From Spongilla lacustris (lineage: Eukaryota > Porifera > Demospongiae > Spongillida > Spongillidae): a DNA stretch of 64,000 bases. Both the position numbers and the translations under genes were made by a program. Each line of letters opens with the position of its first letter. Positions within the stretch are counted from its first letter, which is position 1. Under the pieces are notes generated by a model. It was given only the letters and a program-made list of their open reading frames with translations. It was not told the origin of the DNA and searched no databases. Location of the stretch: positions 4,567,147 to 4,631,146 of the forward strand of contig OX442429.1 in the NCBI GenBank assembly GCA_949361645.1. The letters are read 5' to 3'. Below are positions 48,455-61,086 of this stretch, piece after piece.

Positions 48455-50222
48455 GTATGATGTTGTATAGGCTGATGTATGGGGTATGGTGTATAAGCTG
48501 GTGTATGGTGTATAGGATGGTGTATGGTGTACAGGCTAGTGTATGGTGTATAGCTATAGGCTGGTGTATGATGCACAGGCTGGTGTGTGGTGTATAGGCT
48601 GGTGTGTGGTGTATAGGCTGGTGTATGGTGTATAGGCTGGTGTGTGGTGTATAGGCTGGTGTATGGTGTATAGTCTGGTGTATGGGGTACAGGTATATAG
48701 GCTGGTGTATGGTGTATAGGCTGGTGTATGGTGTATAGGCTGGTTATGGTGTACAGGCTGGTGTATGGTGTACAGGCTGGGGTATGGTGTACAGGCTAGT
48801 GTATGGTGTATAGGCTGGTGCATGGGATCTAGGCTGGTGTATGGTGTATAGGCTGGTGTATGGTATATAGGATGGTGTATGGTGTATAGGATGGTGTATG
48901 GTGTATAGGATGGTGTATGGTGTATAGGCTGGTGTATGATGCACAGGCTGGTGTGTGGTGTATAGGCTGGTGTGTGGTGTATAGGCTGGTGTATGGTGTA
49001 TAGTCTGGTGTATGGGGTATAGGTGTATAGGCTGGTGTATGGTGTATAGGCTGGTGTATGGTGTATAGGCTGGTGTATGGTGTACAGGCTGGTGTATGGT
49101 GTACAGGCTGGGGTATGGTGTACAGGCTAGTGTATGGTGTATAGGCTGGTGCATGGGATCTAGGCTGGTGTATGGTGTATAGGCTGGTGTATGGTATATA
49201 GGCTGGTGTATGGTGTACAGGCCGGTGTATGGTGTATAGCTATAGGCTGGTGTATGATGCACAGGCTGGTGTGTGGTGTATAGGCTGGTGTGTGGTGTAT
49301 AGGCTGGTGTATGGTGTATAGTCTGGTGTATGGGGTATAGGTGTATAGGCTGGTGTATGGTGTATAGGCTGGTGTATGGTGTATAGGCTGGTGTATGGTG
49401 TACAGGCTGGTGTATGGTGTACAGGCTGGGGTATGGTGTACAGGCTAGTGTATGGTGTATAGGCTGGTGCATGGGATCTAGGCTGGTGTATGGTGTATAG
49501 GCTGGTGTATGGTATATAGGCTGGTGTATGGTGTACAGGCTGGTGTATGGGGTCTAGGCTGGTGTATGGTGTATAGGCTGGTGTATGGTGTACAGGCTGG
49601 TGTATGATGTACAGGCTGGTGTATGGTGTATAGGTGTATAGGCTGGTGTATGGGGTCTAGGCTGGTGTATGGTGTATAGGCTGGTGTATGGTGTATAGGC
49701 TGGTGTATGGGGTCTAGGCTGGTGTATGGTGTATAGGCTGGTGTATGGTGTATAGGCTGCTGTATGGTGTACAGGCTGGTGTATGGTGTACAGGCTGGTG
49801 TATGGTGTATAGGCTGGTGTATGGTGTACAGGCTGGTGTATGGGGTCTAGGCTGGTGTATGGTGTACAGGCTGGTGTATGGTGTACAGGCTGGTGTATGG
49901 TGTACAGGCTGGTGTATGGTGTACAGGCTGGTGTATGGTGTACAGGCTGGTGTATGGTGTACAGGCTAGTGTATGGGGTCTAGGCTGGTGTATGGTGTAC
50001 AGGCTGGTGTATGGTGTACTGGCTAGTGTATGGTGTACAGGCTGGTGTATGGGGTCTAGGCTGGTGTATGGTGTACAGGCTGGTGTATGGTGTACTGGCT
50101 AGTGTATGGTGTACAGGCTGGTGTATGGGGTCTAGGCTGGTGTATGGTGTATAGGCTGGTGTATGGTGTACAGGCTGGTGTATGGGGTCTAGGCTGGTGT
50201 ATGGTGTATAGGCTGGTGTATG
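48455..50222. repeat. 1.8-kb minisatellite with 19-bp unit and higher-order structure
   Basis: About 90 copies of GGCTGGTGTATGGTGTAYA with interspersed variants (GGGGTCTAGGCTGG, TGATGCACAGG, TATAGGTGTATAGG). A block containing GTGTATGATGCACAGG, then two GTGTGTGG units and GGGGTATAGGTGTATAGG, recurs at about 48566, 48936 and 49250, a higher-order repeat of about 310-370 bp. From about 49530 a shorter higher-order pattern with GGGGTCTAGG appears. Because 19 is not a multiple of 3, long open frames arise in all phases; none is a gene. It lies within an intron of the RNF113A-like gene on the minus strand or just downstream. Confidence 0.95.
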
Positions 50223-50235
50223 GGCAAACACATCA

Positions 50236-51605
<1,370 letters not shown>

Positions 51606-51678
51606 CTGAGTTTGTCCTTATCTTTGTCACTGAACACTCTGAGCCTCCTCTGATGAAGGAAAGTGGAAGGAGAGGATC

Positions 51679-52210
51679 ATGGAGGGAGGGAGGGAGGGAG
51701 GGAGGGAGGGAGGGAGGGAGGGAGGGAGGGAGGGAGGGAGGGAGGGAGGGAGGGAGGGAGGGAGGGAGGGAGGGAGGGAGGGAGGGAGGGAGGGAGGGAG
51801 GGAGGGAGGGAGGGAGGGAGGGAGGGAGGGAGGGAGGGAGGGAGGGAGGGAGGGAGGGAGGGAGGGAGGGAGGGAGGGAGGGAGGGAGGGAGGGAGGGAG
51901 GGAGGGAGGGAGGGAGGGAGGGAGGGAGGGAGGGAGGGAGGGAGGGAGGGAGGGAGGGAGGGAGGGAGGGAGGGAGGGAGGGAGGGAGGGAGGGAGGGAG
52001 GGAGGGAGGGAGGGAGGGAGGGAGGGAGGGAGGGAGGGAGGGAGGGAGGGAGGGAGGGAGGGAGGGAGGGAGGGAGGGAGGGAGGGAGGGAGGGAGGGAG
52101 GGAGGGAGGGAGGGAGGGAGGGAGGGAGGGAGGGAGGGAGGGAGGGAGGGAGGGAGGGAGGGAGGGAGGGAGGGAGGGAGGGAGGGAGGGAGGGAGGGAG
52201 GGAGGGAGGA
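51679..52210. repeat. GGGA tetranucleotide microsatellite, about 530 bp
   Basis: About 132 nearly perfect GGGA repeats, likely intronic on the minus (TCCC) strand of the RNF113A-like gene. The G-rich strand could form G-quadruplexes throughout. True length may exceed the assembled length. Confidence 0.97.
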
Positions 52211-53142
52211 GGGAGTGGGTAAATAGAGCTTGCCATTGGTGAGCTGGAGTTTGAGTTGTGTACTGTGGAAAACAATGCAGAATGTCATCAAAACTAGCCA
52301 ATTACATTCATGTGCGTATGCACAAGGTAACAAGAACTGATTCTAAGTATACATATACATGTACATACTGACTAACATGTACAGAGAGAGCGGAAGAGAG
52401 GATTCATAGCCACTCACACATGAACACACGCACACACAGTCACGCATACATACTCACACACATGCTCACACACACAATCACACACACATATGCTCAAACA
52501 CACGCTGTCAGCTGTGGGGTATCTGCCATAGGATTCATTACTTAGGTGCTTACTTGCCATGGAGTACTTCATAGCTGTGTGCAATAGGGATCACCCCAAC
52601 TCCATACACTGTAGCTGTTAGGTGTCTGCCATAAATTTGAGTTCATAGCTGTTAACTGTGTGATTCTTCATGCATCGCTTATTGCCATAGAGTTCACTCC
52701 ATACATGGGCCAGGGGTATTCCGTCGCTGCCTGCCGTAGAGTCCAGAGTATAGTACCAGCTTTATAGCTGTCTGTCTGCAATAGGGTCCGTGCACTCCCG
52801 TACCTCCGTAGTAGTTAGCTGTGGCCTGTGGGGTAGTAGGCTTCAGTTCTGCCATAGAATCCAGTCCACAGGCAGACTTCCAGGTCTTTAACCTGCATGT
52901 CATATCCTCGTGGGATTGATCTTCGATATCGTCGTCTTCGTACCGTTCGAAATCGTCCGCGGAAGTACCGAACCTACGGCAGATTATCTCTTATTCTCTG
53001 CCTACAGTAAATAGCGGTTAATAAGTTATTTTGCACGTTAAGTTGTTGTGTACATTATAGTGGCGGGTGGGGTCGTGGTTATAGACATCAATATGCAATA
53101 TGCAATACATATTATCTTTAATAACTACATGTATATACTTAC

Positions 53143-53263
53143 AGAACAGCTCGGTCTGGGCACGGCTAACTGACGAAAGAGTAGCACGTGATATTATGCG
53201 TTTTGGATTTGGGGTGTATCTCACTAACCATTCAAGGGAAGCGCGATTTGAAGGCCTTAAGCT
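53143..53263 (-). CDS. Putative exon of unknown gene
   Basis: Minus-strand open segment SLRPSNRASLEWLVRYTPNP then KRIISRATLSSVSRAQTELF, bounded by a strong TTTTTTCAG acceptor and a GTAAGT donor (40 codons plus one base). A possible next exon reads FGTSADDFERYEDDDIEDQS (about 52985-52905), but phases do not join cleanly. Not recognised; it could be the upstream part of the RNF113A-like gene or a separate gene. Confidence 0.35.
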
Positions 53264-53669
53264 CTGAAAAAATGATGAAAAATAAGTGCATTGATTACTC
53301 TCATATAATCCGGTGGCACCTAAGGAAAATATCATTTGGTTGGGAAACTATTGATGACTGAATAAGTAAATGAGATAAAATGAATGGACGTTGGAAACCT
53401 TGCATAATTAATGCGGAAGTGCGGATATAGGTACCTACGGTGCGTGAAAGTACTCAAAATATGCTAAATAGTCCCCACATAGCAAATCCGAGAGCACCTA
53501 GTCAATATAATTTTTATTTCTGCAGTTAGCTGCAGTTTACTGAATGCGTCCATACATTTTCTATGGACATTGAATTACGCAATGACCGAATACCGCGTAA
53601 TCCTTTTGACCGCCAATTTCTCGATATGATGAACCTTTTGCCTTTGACGTCACGCATGAATTTTTTTTG

Positions 53670-53985
53670 GGGGGGGATCAATAGCTACAGGACTCCCCTA
53701 TGTACAACCCAAATTTGATGCGTTTTCCACACTCGAACATGGAGAAATGTTGAATTCTAACACGTTGGGTTAGCGATCTTTGTACTCGCGTCATGTAAAA
53801 GAATTAGAACACCAAAATCGATTTCCACATAGATAGATGATGTGAGAACAAGTGCACGAACTTTTAGAGGAAAAAATTGTACCGTTGCAAAGATGTGTTG
53901 TTTGGTGTAACATGCAATTTTTATAGTGATAAAATTATAACCTCACTGACAAGCCCGATTTTGCTGGACACTGTGCCATATATGT
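53670..53985 (-). repeat. Hairpin family B, solo half
   Basis: Matches the right half of the foldback at 58932-59752: ATCAATAGCTACAGGACTCC, ACTCG..CATGGAGAAATG, GTTTGGTGTAACATGCAATT, ATAGTGATAAAATTATAACC and AAGCCCGATTTTGCTGGACA. The opposing arm is absent, so the element was truncated or is a relic of unequal loss. Confidence 0.75.
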
Positions 53986-54282
53986 ATATAGCCATGCATG
54001 CACGAAACTGTGCTACATGTAGCCGGTCAGGCATGCGGGTTATAGCCTGATCACTTTTCCCCCCTTGCAAAACTGCTGAAAACGATTTAGGTATAAACAA
54101 TTATTTTAAGAATTATATTCACAGGTTACCCACAATCATTGCCACATAGCAAATTTGTTGCTAAAAATGCTATCGATTCGAGAAAATTCGTTAGCTTCTA
54201 GGACTGATCCTACCAAACCTCACTGTAACATACTTGTTTCCTTGCTTTTTGAACCACCAATCCTAGTATAATCAGAGGCGGC

Positions 54283-54558
54283 CCCAGCATCTACCGAGGG
54301 AAGGGGCCAAGCACACGAGGGGGCGCCAAAAGGGGCGTGGCTTACGATACTTCAGATGGGCGCGTAACCGTTTGACTCTGGATTGTTGCTAATAATGAAT
54401 GCGAGCGAGCACTAGAAGCTAAATTATGCTCCGTATGTTGTAGTCTCTTTGGTTTGTAGTAATTGACAATAGTTCAGTTTAGGGATTGGGGGTGGGGGGA
54501 AGGGGGCGCCATAGCCTGGGAAGGGGGGGGGGGGGGGGGGGGGGGGCCAAGGCTCCCT

Positions 54559-54595
<37 letters not shown>

Positions 54596-54610
54596 TCCGG
54601 CCGCCTATGC
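54283..54610. mobile_element. G/C-run-rich putative TIR element
   Basis: Bounded by AGGCGGCCCCAGCAT and CCGGCCGCCTATGC (inverted GCATAGGCGGCC), with GGCGCC and long poly-G then poly-C runs (54521-54546 and 54560-54593), which can pair with each other. A family A terminus (CTTGTTTCCTTGCTTTTT) lies just left at 54232. No exact TSD. Confidence 0.5.
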
Positions 54611-56373
54611 ATACCACCAATCACTTTCTCGATAGAGAAGTTTTTGATTTACTTGTTCCCCTAATTTTTTTTTTTGCACTGGCAGGAGTGTTCAGTCAAC
54701 ATAACATAAATGGCTTATCAGCAGTGTATTCGTAGCAATGCATAGGACGCTTAGATAATAGTTAGATTCCTCTTATTAGTATCGGGTATTAAATCTGAGT
54801 ACATAGGCCTCTTTTTGAATTTTATTGATACTCACGCAGGTAGTGCTTTTTTTATTTTATGCAATGAACGGGCGCGCGCGTACGTTGCTTGGTTTCAAAT
54901 CGCTATAATGGCAGCTTTTGCGTATGAACAAAACACGTAGCTGTAAATAAGCGTGTGGAAAATAGAATCCTTTATGGACTAGTTCAGTTTTAGGTGTTTT
55001 TTACTGAAAAGAACGACTATTGCTTCTTTTGTTGTTTGGCAGCGTATCACCACCGCGATTTGTCGGAATCGAGTGACACGTGCAGCTGCCAAAGGGTTTC
55101 TGGGTATTTTATTAGTCGGATCCACTCACTGAACTGTGTAGAATCCGTTTTGTGGTTGGGGTTGGAAGGAATAAGTGCTTGAAGCATACTAGCAACAGAG
55201 ATTATATCGTGCCCGTGCGATGTTCAGGCTTATATCTTAACCGTTTTAGTCAATTCAGTAAAAAAAAAACCAATCGTCAAAAACAAACTAGATATATAGT
55301 TGTAGCTTTAATTTGAACCAAATGATGCAGGTGCATGGAGGTATTTCTTTATTGGTCCGGCGAATACATGCAAGAATACGACCAGATACAACACACTCGC
55401 ATGCGCACATTGTAGCTTCATCCTGCAATGAAAATAACCATCAAACAGTTCACTGTCGTCTTTGAAATGATGGCCGTCAACACAGCTTCCTGTGAGGAAT
55501 AACTATTAGGAATTATAATTAGAAGTCTAGCGGCTCATTATACAACAATTGAATTCAATTATTGCTGAAAAAGCATTTTCACTCTGAGTAGGCCTACCTT
55601 TGTTCTTCGGATATCTTAAACCCTTAGCCTGTTATCGAGCCATTTTCTTTGGCTTGTGCGTAGCCTGGCAACAGTAAATTAAGACGCCTGTGTGATGTCA
55701 TATTACACATTGCACTGCTAGGCAACCGAGAATTTTCACCGATAATGAATTGCACCTGCTCGAGTCATTTCACGGCAATTCATCACCAGCTAACAATTTT
55801 AGGTCTTATTTGTATGAAAGGGCACGTTTAGAAATCAAATGCAACTTTTTGAAACTAATCTCGTCTTCTTACGACGTTCCTGTCGCGAGTTATACGTGAT
55901 GAACGGAAGGAGGAGAACAAAAAATTACATGGCGGAGTTTTGGTACCGACTTGTCAAACTACGTAAACGGCACTGTTTAGCGAAGCTCACGTTATATGTG
56001 CATATCTGTCAATGACTGTCATGTTTGTGATGGCGAGCTGGCGAGTATAGGCAACGCTTCGTTACCGTTTTAAAACGCTCGATCGAAAACCACGCCCACC
56101 TAACCCAATCCGAAGCCAATCCTACATAGGACCCACTACCGTGGGTCCTAATTAATTTGCCCACATAAGATACGTTAAATGGATATGCGGTAAGATCAGA
56201 AATTGCGCGCAGCACAGGCTGTGGTCAGATAAGTATAAATGGATATGCGGTAAGTCAGAAATTCCGCGCATCACGCACAAACAATGAAGCGCACAGCACT
56301 GTGGTTGTGGTGGTGCTACAGAGGACGTTGTGATAATTTTGGCACGAATAACATTCCATAGCTAATAACACTC

Positions 56374-56380
<7 letters not shown>
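54611..56380. other. No gene recognised
   Basis: Includes a 25-bp direct repeat AAATGGATATGCGGTAAG (56175 and 56237) followed by similar CAGAAATT.CGCGCA words. Otherwise no supported exon or element. Confidence 0.4.

Positions 56381-56441
<61 letters not shown>
56376..56441. repeat. CA microsatellite
   Basis: (AC)n of about 33 repeats, 55 bp beyond the stop codon of the one-domain trefoil gene. Confidence 0.95.
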
Positions 56442-56444
<3 letters not shown>

Positions 56445-56494
56445 ATGTCGGTTGGTTAACAATTGGTGGAATATCGATTTTGATTTGATTTAAC

Positions 56495-57079
56495 TCAGAC
56501 AAAATATATCACTATTAACACGCATACGGGTAATATGATTAAAAGTTTTAAAAAGCCGAAGTTGGAAAAAAGTGATGCAGCCATGGCCGCACCTGCTTTA
56601 ACGGCGGCGACGGCCCTACCAGTGCAGATCGCCAACGTCTGATGGAGGAAGCAGGGCACAGCAGAATCAAGTATTTCCCATCGCTGGCGCCCAGATGCGT
56701 CGTCCTGTGTCCACAGGTCAACCGTACCGCCGTCAGCGGTACAACTGAGGTAAACGCGGCCATTGTGCACTCCGCCGGCTACCCGAATAGTACAGTAATC
56801 ACCATAATTCTCTACTATCCACCGCTGTCGACCAGACCCGTCGTCAACCGTGTACAGGTCCACCGTGTTGCCGTCATCGGTGCAGCTAAGGTACCTCCGA
56901 CCGTCTTGAACGCCTCCGCTGACAAGAATGCGATAGTCACCCTGACCGGTAGGTTCCAGGTGCCATTTTTGCCGCCCCGAGTTGTCGTCTTCGTGATACA
57001 GGTCCACCGTGCGTCCATCAGCTGTGCAGCTGAGGAGAACGCGATGACCTCCAGTTCCTCCCTTGACCCTGATGAGCAT
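56495..57079 (-). CDS. Beta-trefoil-like repeat protein, one unit with hydrophobic C-terminal tail
   Basis: Paralogue of 44087-44983 on the opposite strand, 194 residues from ATG at 57079 (MLIRVKGGTGGHRVLLSCTA). Three repeats with VDLYHEDDNSGRQKW, VDLYTVDDGSGRQRW and VDLWTQDDASGRQRW make one trefoil (residues about 1-140). After ILDSAVPCFLHQ the sequence departs from the paralogue and ends in NFGFLKLLIILPVCVLIVIY, a likely single transmembrane helix or tail anchor. An upstream in-frame ATG at 57121 overlaps the TATA box and is unlikely to be used. No signal peptide is visible, so a tail-anchored cytosolic-facing lectin-like domain is possible. Homology to the left arm ends at about 56622. Confidence 0.75.
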   Translation of the reverse strand: MLIRVKGGTGGHRVLLSCTADGRTVDLYHEDDNSGRQKWHLEPTGQGDYRILVSGGVQDGRRYLSCTDDGNTVDLYTVDDGSGRQRWIVENYGDYCTIRVAGGVHNGRVYLSCTADGGTVDLWTQDDASGRQRWEILDSAVPCFLHQTLAICTGRAVAAVKAGAAMAASLFSNFGFLKLLIILPVCVLIVIYFV

Positions 57080-57120
57080 GACTAATCCAGTAGTCTTACT
57101 ATTGGCTTCGCTAACTCCCA

Positions 57121-57129
57121 TTTTTTATA
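57121..57129 (-). promoter_or_regulatory. TATA box of the one-domain trefoil gene
   Basis: TATAAAAAA on the minus strand, 42 bp upstream of ATG 57079; same spacing as the paralogue. Confidence 0.55.
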
Positions 57130-57792
57130 GCTTTAAATACAATGCGAATGGTGTTATGGGTGGGTGCACAAGCGTAAACACGACCATGCATGTACGGTGA
57201 ATTTCAAGTCATTCTTTGCAGCCCTCACGACACAAGCTGTGAATACATACATGGGCACGAATGATTATTTGACCGGCGTGCTAAGTATGCGTAGGTAGGG
57301 GCAGTTTGACGCCACGCCACGTACATGCTGTATAAATTAAAGAACACACACATTCGGTTCATGCCAATTTATTCACAGCTTGTGTCGTGAGGGCTGCAAA
57401 AAAATTGAATTTACCATATATGGTCGTGTTTGCGTGATTTTTTCACTCATGATCCCTGGAATCAATATTAACACCGCTTCCGTGAATGGAGACGACTTTT
57501 TAAAGCACATTTTGTCGAACACCTAAAAATATAAACTAGCCTAATATGGTCTGTTTGTGAAATAACCAGGTGAGCAACTCTTTCACATGACTGTTTGATA
57601 AATACCTATAGGCCGTACTGATAACCGACCTTTACCTTCACGGGTTTAAGGGTTTAGCCCGTAACTAGGTACTTGACAAAAAAAATTCAAACTAACATTC
57701 GCGCGTAACTACATGAACCAGTGTAAAGAGCATACTTAATGGTTTTCAAAATTTTCTGTAGCTTTTTACTAACTGCATGGAGAAACGGACCG

Positions 57793-58367
57793 TTAACGAT
57801 AGGTCGACCACTACATGTAGGCGCGTTAACCTACATGTAGGCGTTGCAAATCGCGTTATTCCAAACAATGAACAAATAGCCAACGCTTGAAATAAGCATA
57901 ATCAGTACAGCAAAGAGGGATACTTGCAAGGTGGCGTCAGAAAACAACGCCAGCTACTACGTACGCTCTGGTTCGGACACGCCCCTCTTTTACTCAAGTT
58001 GTTCTAATTTTCTCAAAACTTTGCTATAAGCCTTTTCGTTGTTTAGACAGCTATTTTTTGACCTCTTGTCGCCAAACACACGCGATTTCCAACTTTTATG
58101 CCATCCGCCATCAAGATCGTAGGCAATTTTTATAATTATAATCATAATACATGTATATACGCTCCTCCATCTCGATCGAATATCTACAGAGCCGATGGTT
58201 TAAGAGTCTCCGAATCGATTTAAAAATGAAGCCCAATGGTTTAGTGGTACATTATTAGAGCTGAAAGTTTTATGCGCCATTCAACGCGAGGACCAGAGGT
58301 CGCAATATAACGGCTACATGTAGGTTAAAACCGCCTACATGTAGGCGTGCGGTCAATCTATCATTAA
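57793..58367. mobile_element. TTAA-flanked MITE, copy 2
   Basis: Same family and window orientation as 42664-43214, ends CGATAGGTCGACC and GGTCAATCTATCA between TTAA at 57793-57796 and 58364-58367. It has a 24-bp AT-rich insertion near 58132 (TAATTATAATCATAATACAT) that breaks the 73-codon frame. The host TTAA corresponds exactly to the one used by the piggyBac element in the other arm. Confidence 0.9.
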
Positions 58368-58931
58368 GTACCAAAAAGACAACTGTAGTGATGATGCATA
58401 GCGACCAATGCGGTAAAATTACAAAAAACTGTGAAATCGCTATGACGCCGATCTTCAAATTGTCATTTCTTTATTGTCTTTTAAAATTCATTCGAAACTT
58501 TCAAATACGAACATAACATTGTATAGACTTACACACAGAATGCACATTTGTAGAATGAACATAAATACTTACTGGAATTTCTGCAACACTATAATATCAA
58601 TGTATTAGATAACTAGGTCATGATGCACAACAGATATATGCTAACACTTTATCTAAAGTTAAGGTATCATCTTAACTTTCGTCTTCCAATTCATGAACAC
58701 TCTAATATGATATTATAATTTAGTTCAGTTCCTTTTCTACAGATAACTCCTTGATTCTTCTTTCTTAATTCAATTATATTTTTGTACATATTTAGCTTTT
58801 GGCTTATTTACCTTTTAAACATTGCAGTTTCCTTCAGCCTTGCTGCACTTGAGGATGTTTTGTAGGAATACTTGTCTTTCCTGTTCTAATTTACGCAGTG
58901 GATTTCATTTTTCTCAGCTGGTCTTTTAATT

Positions 58932-59752
58932 GGGACAGTGTCCAGCAAAATCGGGCTTGTGGGGTTATAATTTTATCACTATAAAAATTGCACCTTGTAC
59001 TAAACAACACATCTTCGCGACGGTACTAGCTTTTCCTTTCAAATTTCATACACTTGTTCCCACACCATTTCTCTGTGTGAAAATCGATTTTTGTGATCTA
59101 CACCTTTTCCGTGCCGTGGATACAACAATCGTTAACTCCGCGGGTTAGAAATCCACATTTCTCCACGTACGACTGTTGAAAACGTGTCAAATTCGGAGTG
59201 TGCATAGAGAGTCCTGTAGCTATTGATTTTTTCTGTTCGTTAGTTTCTGGATCATCCGTTACGGAGATACAGTTGAGCAAACTGCAGGCACATTTTCCCG
59301 CTTGATTCGCGCCAATGATATAATCACCGCCTTCCCATTCACTGAGCGGGACGCGATTTGCCAAAATCATTGGCGCGAATCAAGCGGGAAAACGTGGCCG
59401 TAGTTTGTTCAACTGTATCTCCGTAACGGATGATATAAAAATCAACGAACAGAAGAAATCAATAGCTACAGGACTCCTCTATGTGCAACCTGAATTTGAC
59501 GCGTTTTCAACACTCGTACGTGGAGAAATGAGGAATTCTAACCCGCGGGGTTAACGATTGCTGTATCCAGGGCACGGAAAAGGTGTAGATCACAAAAATC
59601 GACTTTCACACAGAGAAATGGTGTGGGAACAAGTGTACGAAATTTGAAAGGAAAACGTAGTACCGTCGCGAAGATGTGTTGTTTAGTACAAGGTGCAATT
59701 TTTATAGTGATAAAATTATAACCCCACAAGCCCGATTTTGCTGGACTGTCCC
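58932..59752. mobile_element. 821-bp hairpin element (family B), complete
   Basis: Arms of about 390 bp (58932-59325 and 59366-59752) with ends GGGACAGTGTCCAGC and GCTGGACTGTCCC, AATT on both sides (58927-58931 region and 59753-59756) as a possible 4-bp target duplication, and a centre of only about 40 bp. Relatives: 53670-53985 (one half) and 27000-27376 (one half, next to a gap). It lies in a 1.2-kb segment absent from the left arm. No coding capacity. Confidence 0.85.
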
Positions 59753-60733
59753 AATTGATTAACCTGATTTTGTTTTTGCATTGATTTTATTTTGGCTGTA
59801 AGATTACTTATTTTCATCCTTTGAATACAACATTTTTCTCAATCTCCCCTCATTTTTTGGCAGGTGGGAATACTTTACGGTTGCTCAGACATGCTCTCTT
59901 TAGGAATTTGTTGAGGCAACTCCACCTTGTCAACAGATTATGAATTTCACTTAGGAGTTGCACAATACCCTCCCAATCTCTAGTCAAGTTTTTTTTATTT
60001 TTATAAATGTACTTATTGTTTTGCACAACTTATACAAATGGATATTTTTAATGCATCAATATTCTGACTCTAAGGAATTGTACTCACGTTCAATATTTGA
60101 GCTACTGAGGTAGCAGTTTGAGCATACATGTCAACTTTTGAGTGCAGATGCATAACACGTCCTCTTCTTAGTGCTCTTTTAAGTGTCATATTTTCATTTA
60201 TATCATCATTATAGGCCTAAATAAGTTCTTCTATGTCCTTGACAAATTTGAAAAGGAATTGAATGTATTATGGCCATTCATAACTCATAAAGCTTCTGAT
60301 GCTAGAAGTCTAGGTAAACCAGCATCTGCGAAACGAACATTGAGTAGCACCATTACGGACGGCACGCACACGCAATGATGTCCCGCTATTCAATAACGTG
60401 GTCTCCAGCAAAAATAAAATATTGCGCATAATCCAAAAATTCAGAAATTTGCATATTATAACACCAATAGATCAATGAAACTATGCAAGGTGTTTAGATG
60501 AAGGTACGGAAAAAGTATCATAAAAAAAATGCATGATTATATTACCCGAAAGTAGAATAAATTACATAATTTCACACAAAACAGTGTTTTAAATAAAACA
60601 ACCACATCTTCTCACAGCCGATTGATTACACACTAAGAAAACCAAATTCTATCTTAGTGTGACATTCAATGGCGGGCTGAAAATGAGCCATTGCGCATCG
60701 TCAGATCGTCCTGAAAGTTTCATGGTACATAAC

Positions 60734-60833
60734 TGTGGTGTATCCTGACCACGCCCGTGACGGATACTTCTAGAAGAGGTCAACCACAAGGTTCTAGAAG
60801 TATCCGTCACGGGCGTGGTCAGGATACACCACA
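60734..60833. mobile_element. 100-bp perfect hairpin with 5-bp flanking repeats
   Basis: 42-bp perfect arms TGTGGTGTATCCTGACCACG... (60734-60775) and the reverse complement (60792-60833), 16-base centre, flanked by ATAAC (60729-60733 and 60834-60838). Absent from the left duplication arm (near 37850), which reads through, so it inserted after duplication. Confidence 0.75.
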
Positions 60834-61086
60834 ATAACAATGGCCGCATGTCTACAACGCTTTTTGACGTTTCAAAGAAGGTACAATTATGGGAAGAAAA
60901 AATATTGTATACTCTAATTAGAAAGCAGTACACCTTAACATTCGTATTGCGTATGGTTATACATGCATGTACAGTGTACATGTATACATAACACTGTGTG
61001 AAAAGCGTACAAACCTCCACGATCAGGGCAAATTTGAAGTTTTATCGTCCTTGAACTATCGAGAACAACATTTTCAAAAAGACCTA

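Noticed and set aside
48455..50222. CRISPR array from regular spacing
   Set aside because: The spacing equals the repeat itself; there are no unique spacers.
56642..57085. 147-codon plus frame opposite the second trefoil gene
   Set aside because: Antisense shadow, as above.
57077..57121. Start of the one-domain trefoil gene at 57121
   Set aside because: That ATG overlaps the conserved TATA box and its extension is not in frame in the paralogue; ATG 57079 is conserved.
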